This document shows positions 1 to 20,800 of a DNA stretch of 64,000 nt, piece by piece. Location: positions 1,920,692-1,984,691 of the forward strand of contig NC_063066.1 in assembly GCF_018812025.1 (NCBI RefSeq), read 5' to 3'. Under the pieces are notes generated by a model that worked only from the letters and a program-made list of their open reading frames with translations, had not been told where the DNA came from and searched no databases. The first letter of the stretch is position 1, and each line of letters begins with the position of its first letter. Made by a program: the position numbers and the translations under genes. Source of the DNA: Megalobrama amblycephala. Its lineage: Eukaryota > Chordata > Actinopteri > Cypriniformes > Xenocyprididae.

Positions 1-800
1 CAATGCCCTGAAGGTACTCAAAAAGTTTGGGGGCAGCACCACCTTCAAAAATTATAGTGAAATTTAAAAAAAAAACACAGCTTTAGTTTTGCCGATCCCT
101 TGGATCATACTGAGAACATCAATACTAATTGATACACTAACTGGCTGAGACATTTTGATTTTTTTTGCTCTATTTTTTCCGAACATCTCCTAGAACATTT
201 GTCCGATTTTCATGAAAATTGAACCAGATCATCTTCACACCATGGCGATGAATTGATGTTGATTAATCAAACTGTTCTCGAATAATGAATTCTACGAAGT
301 CCACGCCAACATGGACGTGAAGCAACATCTCCAGAACGCTTAACCGTATTCTCACTAAACTTGGTGTGTGTTATGACAACCATGACCTGAGTATACCTGC
401 ACAGTTTCAGCACAGTGCCACCTAGTGGTCCGGAGATATGAAAAATGTGCTATTTCTGTCTAGAATTTCTGAACTGTTTGGCCAAAAATTACAAGTCTCT
501 TCAGTGAGATGCATGACGAGATGCATTTTTTCATTGAATTATGTTGTAAAAAATGCTATATTTTACGAATGCATTAGGAATTATAGTAAAATTTCAAAAA
601 ACGTTAACAGCTTTAGTTTTGCCTATTGTCATGAGAGTGGTCTTGATTAATTGTCATTGTCACCCAACACCGACCACATCAAATGAATTAGGTGTCAGCG
701 CCACCTACTGCTCAAAAGCAATTGTCACACTAAAAAAAGTGATTGTATTTGTGGGTTTTCAACCATTTTGCTTAAAATCGTTTTATTTTGCAATAATGAC
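1..800. repeat. Dispersed repeat in polr1a intron 11
   Basis: Shares many phrases with 19080-20800 and 41546-42855, such as GAAGGTACTCAAAAAGTT, GACAACCATGACCTGAG and CACAGTGCCACCTAGTGGTC. Likely a decayed non-autonomous transposon of the same family, cut by the window edge. No coding capacity beyond short chance ORFs. Confidence 0.7.
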
Positions 801-817
801 CAGCTGACCACACATTA

Positions 818-10361
<9,544 letters not shown>

Positions 10362-10982
10362 TTTCTTAATAAAAACATATATTACAATAGAAAACTCTCT
10401 GTGTTTCCCATGTGCGTCATGTAGAGCTGTAACACGTGGGAACGCGTGCCGGACGACTGGACGATACCAAATAATACTGACAGGAATAATTTGACTGAAA
10501 TATGAACAAAATCGACAGAAGTAGATACTCTAACTTAAGGAACAGTGATAGATATTAATTATTTGCTAGTAAAACACATGAATGATAATATTCTACGGGG
10601 CCGTATGAAAAATATGTTTTTAAATTGTTTGTTCAGATGGTATATCCCGACATTAGAAAGCGAATGAAAGGTAGAATGGAATTTTTTGTTTTATTTTATT
10701 TATTTATTTATTTTTTTTTTGTTTAACACTTCAGCGTTTATTTTAATTCAATAGTTATTAAACTTTCTCAGTGTCATTATCCAGACGTTAATTATTTTCC
10801 AGATCGCGATAGAAGTAGACGGTTTGGTCACATGATATCTGTTACTTTTCTCAGCGCTGATTCGGATGAACCAATGACAGCCGGAGGTTGTGTCTACGCG
10901 CTGAGCCATCTAGCGCCCCCTGTTGTTTTCACTGTAGCGTTAAAGCGCCACCGGATGGCTTTCGCTCGCGCACTCTGGTGTC
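10362..10982. promoter_or_regulatory. Shared divergent promoter region of polr1a and ptcd3
   Basis: Only 621 bp separate the two start codons, which point away from each other, so both core promoters must lie here or overlap the first exons. A canonical CACGTG E-box is at 10433-10438, about 72 bp upstream of the polr1a ATG. No TATA box is evident at a convincing distance on either side. The middle (10685-10725) is a T-rich low-complexity run. The same head-to-head arrangement exists in human. Confidence 0.75.
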
Positions 10983-13900
10983 ATGGCGTCCTCCTGTTCA
11001 CAAGCTCTCAGGCATCATGCTTGTAAGAGTAGCAGAATATTGCGGATTCATCTGCAGAAGTCGTGGCCTAATAGGTAAGATTAATGCACAAGATAAAGCT
11101 TATTTGTGCCTTTTTATTAAATTACATTTTTGTAATCTCCAAGCACTTTAAAATAATGACTGGTTGTCTCTAGGTCATTTCAAGGGGCTGTATGTGTCAT
11201 GATTAATACGTTTAATCAGAATATAAAATGTTTTATCATAATAAAAATGGTTTGATTACAGGGGTTTTGCTCTGAATTCTGCTGCAGATAATCAACCTGC
11301 CGTTTCTTCACTAGGTTTGACAACTAATTTCTGTCTTTTTAATATGTTCTTTATTAAATTAAGCTGCTTAAATCTTTTTTAATATCTTTTTTTTTTTTTT
11401 TTTTTAGAAGAAATAGTCATTCCAAAGAAGAAAACATGGTATGTACTGTACTGATCAACACATAAAAGATCTTGCATGGTTTTTGTTATGCTCATTAAAG
11501 GTGCAATATGTAAGATTTCTGTCCGCTATATAAAAAACAAAGGCGTAGCTTTATGCGCGGAATCTTGGGACACGTGGTCTTCACATCACAGCCGGTGGAA
11601 ACAATTGGGATAGGACTCGGGAAGAAATCATGTTCATGGATGTGATTATTAACGTTACTGTAGTGTGAAGCAGAGCAGGAGCGAGTGTTGTGGAGCTGAA
11701 CGAGGAGCTGGAGCGATTGAGCAACACACGCCTCACGAGCAGCGGGACTTTTATTATGACACAGTCGCCGGCGCCGCTTCCGCTTTTCCTTTTTTGGAAA
11801 AAAAAGCTCTGTTTATCATATTAGATACATTTGAGAGTGTTGAAAATGATGTTATAACGTTACTCTGTGCGTTCGCTCGGCGGCTGCTGTGAGACACTGT
11901 TACACACTGCAGTAAGATAGATCGATTTTACAATATCATATTAAATGACGGATGGCTTGTGTTGATAAATATCATGCAATTAATTTTAAAACGTATTGTA
12001 TGATGGAGAAAATGCTGTATTATTCTTACTAAAAATAAAGCTGCATCTGATTATGCTATGTTAGCTACTTCACAAAATAGTGTTTTTCTCTGAGGCATGG
12101 TAAAGCATGGTACTCGCAAAAAATGTGTATAGTGTTGAGCTATATAACAATAATTCATTTATAAAGATATCAAAACAGTTGTTCCCTTGTCTATTAAAAC
12201 GTGTAATATATTAAAGCGTCTTTGGTGTTTCCATGGTTTCTACAAAATAAAACGGAAATCGAGGGTAACGTGGGTATGACGCCACTGACAGGCGACTCCT
12301 CACACGTCCCGGAGCCTTGATTAAAACTGCAATTTTCTCACGATTTACAAATAGTTGGAAACATTTGGGATATTGTAAGTACTCAAGTGAACAAAATATA
12401 TAACACTGGCCTAGTGGTTTTTGGATATTTTACTGCAAAAATCTTACATATTGCACCTTTAATTAATTCATTAATTATCATACTTTTTTTGGTACTTCTG
12501 GCACTGTTTTCAACTGGTTTAGACATTATTTGCCCAGACGCAGAATACTGGTCTGATATTGGACCAGTTTCTTCTGGTGTCCCTCAGGGCTCTATGTTAG
12601 GACCTTTACTTTTTAGTCTTTATTGATTCCCGCATCCCTTTTGGCCAATTCTAGGTATTAAATATCACTTTTATGTCAATGACACACATCTATATTCTTT
12701 TTTTAATAAACAAAAAGTTTATATTAAGTGACTTACATTTTCGAAAATTCCAAATCGCTTGTTTTGCTTTATTTCGCCAAAGAAAATAGTTCCAAAGTCC
12801 ACAGAATTGTTTTGCGTCTCTGAGCAACACTTCCGGAATGAATCAGCCGTTTGAATGAATCGGTTGAATCTCAATGACTCATTAACAGTGATTCGCTGCC
12901 ACCTACTGGCGGGTTTAATTTTACATTTAAAAGTATCTTTTCATATTATAAATAATTCTCAAATAACAGTATTAAACGTTGTATATTTTCAACATTTCAA
13001 AACATTATTTATGCATTAGTTAGCTATACATTAGATTACAATTTTTGAGCCTACATAAAACCTTAAAAGCACTGTTTATTTAATTTATATGTTTATTGTG
13101 TTGTATTTATTTGCGCTATTACTTTTTATTTGTTCCTATTTTATTACTTACCGTTTACTTGTCTAACAATATTTTAAAATTTAAGTGAGTTAATCTAGTA
13201 GTTTTTGGTGTTATAAACTTATTTATTAAGGTTACATGCATCAAAAAAAATAGAAAATGATAACTAGGCTTATTTTATATGTCCATTTTCTTTTCTTTCT
13301 TTTTTTTATTGTGGGTCCAGAGAAAATTTTGGCAGGGCAAGTAAAAATTTGAACCACTGGCCCGACCGGGGCCAAAAATCCTTATCATTGAGCCCTGCTT
13401 TTGTTGTTTTATTTTGTATTTTTACCTTGTAAAGCACTTTGAAAAGCTCTTTAAGGTGCTATAGAGAATAAAGTTATTGTTATTATCATTATCAGGAGTA
13501 AAGAAGCTGTCTTACAGGCTCTGGCGTCCACTGTGAACAGGGTATGTTACTCACACAAGTTTAACATCCATGTTCAAAACACAATGTCATCTAATATCAT
13601 GTAAGCAAAGTTACTATGTATGTGTTCTAGGATCCTACAGCATCAGATTACAGATTCCAGGATGATCCATATCTCACTCCAAAGACATCATTAGACTTTG
13701 TGAGTAATTCATAAAGATGCATTTAGACCGGATTGCTTTCGTACTGTAAACGTCATGTGGTCGAACAGCCAAAAAAAGACCTAACCTGATTTCTAGCTCG
13801 CATTAACCTCTTTATTTCTCCCACACAGAAATTATTTTCCTTGTCCCAGGAGTCGGGCAGAAACACTGCCAAATATTTCATCAATAAATACCCGAATTAC

Positions 13901-16900
13901 TTCCAGAAGGACTACGCACAGCCTCATATTCCCGTGAGTGTCCGGTGCTCGTGTCTGATGGTTTGATTATCTCACGAGGGTTTGTGAAGAACCTGCTGTC
14001 TTGTGTTGAAGTGTTTGATGCCGGAGACTCTGGAGGCTCGGATAGAGGATCTGTCGGAAGCTGCGCTCACAGAGAGGATTCAGCTGAGGAAGGTCAGAGC
14101 TGCTGTGGATCTGTACGACCAGCTGCTGCAGGCCGGTGAGAGCCAGCGAAACAAGGCATTGTGGGTAATATAGAGACGGGAGTTCGACTGATGAGTGTGT
14201 TCTGTGCAGGTACATCAGTGTCTTTGGATGTGACCAATGATCTGTTAGATCTGATTTGTTTCTATGGAGACCGTGATCCCGCACAAGAGAATGTTCCGGA
14301 ACAGAGGAGCGAAGAGACGGTAGGCACAATGTTCCTCATTTAAATAATTAATGTGCAGAATAAAGGGGCGGAGCCTGGTTGAATTAGTTAGAAACTGGCG
14401 GTTATGGTAAGGGGCGGGACATTTCCCAAACACCAATCACAACACACTGCTCCAGCCGACCAATCAGAGCACATTGTGCTTTTCAGAAGGAGGGGCTTCA
14501 TAGAGACAGGAACTAAACAGAGCGTTACTGACAGACTGGGAAGAGAGGAGCTGCAACAATGGAGAATATGAGGAGAATAATCAACATCAAGACTTTGAAA
14601 AAAGCATAATTACTCAATAAAACCGAACTTTTATTTTGGCGGGTTGTAGTGAAGACCTTTGAGTTTCTGTGTGGATATGATATGTTCTGAAGAAGTTCAT
14701 GTCCTCGTACATAATATTATATAATATTTAATATTATTTGTCGTTTTCGAGAAAGTAGCCTATTGGCCTCTTTTCTTAAAATGACAAATATTACCCAGAA
14801 TGCATTGTAATATACAGAATATACTGTAAAAACAATGCATTCTAGGTAATAATTGTCATTTTTTTCGAGAAAGTAGCCTATCGACCTAATATTACCCAGA
14901 ATGCATATCGACAAATAATATAGGAAAATAATCAACATTCAATCTAGTAGAGCCTTTGAAAAAGAGCATAATATGGCCCAGCGCTAAAATCTGTTTGGGT
15001 AATGCAAATAATCAATAATAAATGTGACTACTGAATTTTATAAAACATGTGTAATGATGATTTTTCTCCATCTTATGCCTATTTTACCATGGTTAAACCC
15101 CAGGAGGACGTCCAGGAGGAACCACAGCCTAGGAAAGGAAGAGCACCCAAAGCCTCGGATTTACTGAAGGCCACCTGGAAGTGAGTGTTTCTAATAAAAC
15201 AGTACTCGTATACACTACTGGTCAAAGGTTTGGATTAATTTTAGACTTTTTAATGTTTTTGAAAGTCTCTTCTGTTCAGCAAGGCTGCATTAAATTGATC
15301 AGAATAATACAAATTATATTATAAGGATATTGAAATGGACCTATAATGCCTCTTTCACAAGATGTAATATAAGTCTCTGGTGTCTCCAGAATGTGTGTGT
15401 GAAGTTTCAGCTCAAAATCCCCCACAGATCATTTATTATAGCTTGTCAAATTTGCCCCTATTTGGGTGTGAGCAAAAACACACAGTTTTTGTGTGTCCCT
15501 TTAAATGCAAATGAGCTGCTGCTCCCGGCCCCTTTTCCAGAAGAGGGCGGAGCTTTAACAGCTCAACAACAACAAAGCTGGAGAATCTCACGCAGCCAAA
15601 ATGACGAAAGTGTTCAGCCTTACATTGTTCAAACTGATGGAGAGACTCAGGAAGAAGTTACAACTTTTAGACGTTTCTGAATGGTTAGTGGATAAATTGA
15701 TGTAGTTGCTGTGGAGTTGATTCAACTCATCCACTAGCATGTGCCGTCATATTCATCTTTTGTGTTGAATTGACCCTCATTTGGCGTAAAATGACGGCAT
15801 GTCAACAACACTCTACTACAACAACTCTTCCTCTTCTCTAAAGCAGCCCAACATGGCCCCGCCCCCTTTGTTGTGTGTTCTTGGGGGCGGGGTTTATGTA
15901 AATTTTAGGGTTTGTGATGTCACTAACCCAGGAAGAAGCTCGTTGTAGTCTTTAAACAGAGAATTCTTTCATTTCTTTGCATTGAACTTTGAGCGTCGTA
16001 ACTTTGCAGATGTTGTTTATGCTCAAACAGCAACATTACACACTAACTAAAGTTAAAAAAGTGAAATCATAATCAACCACCTCTTTAAATTTATATTATA
16101 AGTATATTAAAAGAAGGTATAAATGCAACCTCCTTTAAAAAACAAAAAAAACAAACAAGTTATTCCAAATCAATGACAGGTGGTGTATCTGCACAATACA
16201 AAGTTAAGAATATTCATGTCATGAGAGGAAACTTTGTCTCGTTCTCCCGCAGAGAGAATAATAATGCTGAGAGAATCTTTGCGCTGCTGTCGGAGCCGAA
16301 CACGCGTTCATACAGCGCTCTGATCCGAGGCATGGTGAAGGTAACGTGTACAGGAACACATGCATGTCTTTACGAGTCTGATGTCAGAAGATGACTGTGC
16401 GTGTGCTTGATTTAACAGTACGGCGCTTATTCCAGAGCGTTCAGCACTTACACTGACCTGCTGAACAACCGGCTGACAGGTGAGCGTGTTCTTTACGCTT
16501 TATACGATTTTTTTCCAATTGAGCAGTTCCAGAGCTGAATATCTTGAATGTTTTGCTGCTGTAGCTGATGTGAACATCTTCAACGCCCTGATCGCAGCCG
16601 CCCCAGAAGCGCAAGAGAAGTACAATGAGAAGTGGGAGCTGATAGTGGTACGTGACTGTGGTTTTGTCGTGAATCCGCGTTCTTAAGTAGCTTCTGCATC
16701 AGTCTGGGTGTGTTTTGTAGGATCTTTTGAAGCAGATGGCAGAGCAGAAGGTCAAGCCGAACCTCCTGACGTTTAACGCCGTCCTGAAGGCTTTGAGACG
16801 CTGTGGCGCTTTGGGCAAATCTCAGGCCTTCCCTGTGATCAGCGAGATGAAGGCTCTCTCCATCGGTCTGTTGAGTGATCAGTCTTTAGGGGTTCAAGCA

Positions 16901-17800
16901 CATGCTGAAACTCTATTGTAATTGTAAGGATTTTTATTATTTTTCTTCCGCCGTAAAATGAATCGCGCAACCCAAACCGTAAGGCCTACAGACTTGAAAC
17001 TTTGCCGGATGGTAGTCCTCAATTTGGGGAGAACCTCAGAAGGTATGACCCCAATTGGCCAATAGGTGGTGCTACAGCGATCAAAAAGACGAAATTGCTC
17101 ATAACTCATAGACTATTTGTCGTAGACTCGAGTGTCTTATATCACTGTAATCCTCAAAACAAACAAAATGTATATCTCCGATTTCATTTCTGGCATGCAA
17201 ATTTTTTAGTCATTTTGAATTTTATCCAAAACCTACTTTTGCGAACTAGTCCTTGGTTTTTTTACCCGATCAGACCAAAACCAGTGCAGGACAATTATCT
17301 GGACTCTCTAGATCAATATCCTTCGGGTCGCTATAACACGATCATTTAGAAAGTAGGCGTGGCTAAATATACCCAAAAGCCTATAAAGCCTAAACGAAAA
17401 CTCAGAATTTTACGAAAATTGCTGAGCACATGCAGGATATGACTCTAAAGAAGCACACCAATTTTTGTGTAGATCGGACCATAGGTAGCGCTATAATTGT
17501 GAAAAAACTTTAAAAAACATATGTTTTTAATGGTTTTGACTGAAAATGTATGTAACTTTGGGTGTGGTCGACTTATTTTCACTTGAATCCTGAATCCTTG
17601 CTGAGTCCAACGATACCAAACATGGTAGGTTTCGCCTTTTGGTTTGTGCAACGTTGTGATTCAGCGTTTAAAAAAACTTTTGCGAATATCTTCGAAACCG
17701 TTCGATTGAGACGAAACCACCGTAGGAAACACGGAAACTAAGTTGATTAACTAAATATTAAAGCCCAAATGTCTTTGACGTTTTTGGTTCACATTTTATG

Positions 17801-17858
<58 letters not shown>

Positions 17859-20800
17859 TATAACATATTTTCACCAAATCACACCTAAAAAACACGTAGA
17901 TCGGGCAATAGGTGGTGCTATAACTGTCAAAAACCTTTAAAAACCATGTTTTTTCCCTACTGAATTGGCTGTAAATGGTCTTTTCCATCTATGATCTAAG
18001 TGTTTACATGCTTGCTAAATAAAATAATACCCTTTTATGTGCTTAAAGGCCTTAAAGTGCTTGAACCCCGGTAAATGCTGCTTGCAGCTTTAATTATTTC
18101 TGCTTATTATGTTATTCTGGCATGTAATCGATTGTTTTTCTTTGATTTCAGAACCCAGTCTGGCCTCTTACAATCACGTGCTCAGCATATTTTATAAAAC
18201 AGGTGATAAAGACTCATTTGATGACAATTCTTAAATAAATGAGCAAGTTAAATGTGCATACATGGAAACTCACTATCGTGCATTTCCCATCATGCTTTGC
18301 TCTGCAGGTGCCCCAATTCAGGGCCAAAAAGACATTCTACAGGAAGTGATGTACGAGGTGTCAGGAAAGAGCTTTACTCCTCAGGACCCTGATGATGGTA
18401 TCTGCTTATCATTATTGCTAGATAGAGCCTGTCCTAAAACACACACTCAACCACTTGTCTATATTCTGTTATATTTTGTTTTTCAGCACAGTTCTTCATC
18501 ACTGCTATGAGAATCGTAAGTGCAACAATCAAACACTACTTTATAGTAAATGCCACATTAGTATGAGATGAGGTGTGACCCTTTTCGGCATCTCTTATCA
18601 TCTACAGTGTCTGGACACCAAGGACATTGAGCAGGCGTACAGGGTCCATGAGCTGCTGCGAGTAGGAGAGAACTGGAGACTTATGGGAAATGATTTAAAA
18701 CAGAACATCTACTAGTGAGTATATCATCATTTCCAGTCAATTCTTCCCCTGACGCGGGTCTATATCATGTTGCTTGTGTCTGTTTCAGTACGCGGTTCTT
18801 CAGTCTGCTCTGTCTGATGGAGAACGTTGATGTGGTGCTGCAGTGGTACAGAGATCTGATTCCCTCCGTGAGTGACACGCAATCATGCTTCACGTGAACG
18901 CTCACGGGATGATTGACATGCACTGATGTGTGTTGATGTGATCTGGTCTGCAGGTGTACTACCCCACTTCTAACATCATGACGGATCTGCTCCGAGCACT
19001 TGATACTGACAGCCGATTGGACCTCATCCCGCAGATATGGAAAGGTGATTGACTCATTTATTTATTGAGGTCCAAACACTGAAGGTGTGTAATGCTGCTG
19101 CTTCCGCTCTTGAATCTATGGCAGCCCATAGAACCGCTTGCGGAAAGTTGTGAAATTTGGCACACTGATAGAGGACAGACTAAACATTAATCATACCAAA
19201 TTTGGAGTCTTTAACTCAATCCCTCTAGCGCCACCAACTGTCCAAAGTTGCACTCACGTTTAAGGTAATAACTTTTGAACTGTTCATTTTCCATCATTTA
19301 AAATTTTCCAAAATACCTAATTTTTAAATCATCTTCAGACCACGCTGACTAAAAGTTAGGGAATTTAAGTTGATTTGTCAAATGTCGAATAACCAAATTC
19401 TCGTATAACGTACAAACGAATTCGATGGAGAGCACGCCAAAATGAACATGAGGCTGTATCTCCTCAACGCTTAAGCGTATTCTGACCAAAATTGGTGCGT
19501 GTTATGACAACCATAACCTGAGGATTCCTGCACAGTTTCAGCACACTGCCACCTAGAGGTCAGGAGATATTGAAGAAAATGTCTGTTTTTGCTTTAACTT
19601 CTGAAAATGCTATATTTTACAAACGCATTGGCATATCATTACGAAATTTGGTATTTGTAATTAGCTCCGTACAACTTTGAAGGTACTCAAAGTTGAGAAA
19701 GTGCCACCTTGTGGTCAAAAATTATATTGAAATGTTAAAAAATGCCAATAGTTATTGATTAATTTTGAGTATTGTAATGAAGCTTGATAGATTGCTTGAT
19801 GTATACCAAATTAGTCAGCCGAACTTCCTGTCCGCCATTTTGATTTTCAAATTCGAATCGCTTGATACCGACAACCGATTAGACCGCAGATATGGAAAGG
19901 TGATTGTCTGATTTATTTATTAGGGGCCAAGCACTGAAGGTTGTCTCTTTAGATTCAGTGCAGCATGCCGAGTCGAACAATTCCCATTACGGCCATTTTG
20001 GGTGTGTCGACCATTTTGAATTTTGTTGTAAAATGCTATATTTCACAAACACATTGGCATATCATTACATAATTTGGTATGTGTAATCGGCTCCATAACC
20101 TGAAGGTACTCAAAAAGTTGAGAAAGTGCCACCTTGTGGTCAAAAATTATAGTGAAATTTTAAAAAATGCCAATAACTATTGATTAATTTTGAGTATTGT
20201 AATAACTTGATAGATTCCTTGGGTCATGGTGAGAACATGGAAACAAAATAAGTTGTACGAACTTCCTGTCCGCCATTTTAATTTTTAAAGTCAGATCATC
20301 TTCAGACCATGCAGACAAAAAGTTATGGAATTTAAGTTGATTCGTTAAACTTCAAATAACCAAATTCTCAAATAACTCACGAACGAATCGGATGGAGAGT
20401 GCGCCAAAATGAACATGAGGCTATATCTCCTCAACGCTTTAGCGTATTCTGACCAAAATTGGTGTGTGTTATGACAACCATAACCTGAGGATTCCTGCAC
20501 AGTTTTGGCACACTGCCACCTAGTGGTCAGGAGATATAAAAAAAATGGCTGTTTTTGCTTATAACTTCTGAACGGTTCGGCCGAAAATCACAAAACTGGT
20601 CTCTTTAGATTGAAAAATGACCAATTCCCAAATGCCAATAGCTTTTGATTAATTCTGCCTATTGTAATGAAACTTGATTGATTGCTTGGGTCATGGTGAG
20701 AATATGGATGCCAAATTAGTCAGCCAAACTTTTTGTCAGCCATTTTTATTTTTTAAATTCGAGTCATCTTCAGACCATGCCAGCAAAAAGTTAAGGATTT

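Noticed and set aside
14072..14343. Plus-strand ORFs around ptcd3 exons 7 and 8 (such as the 64-codon frame at 13945)
   Set aside because: They run through splice sites and differ in frame from the exons that match ptcd3.
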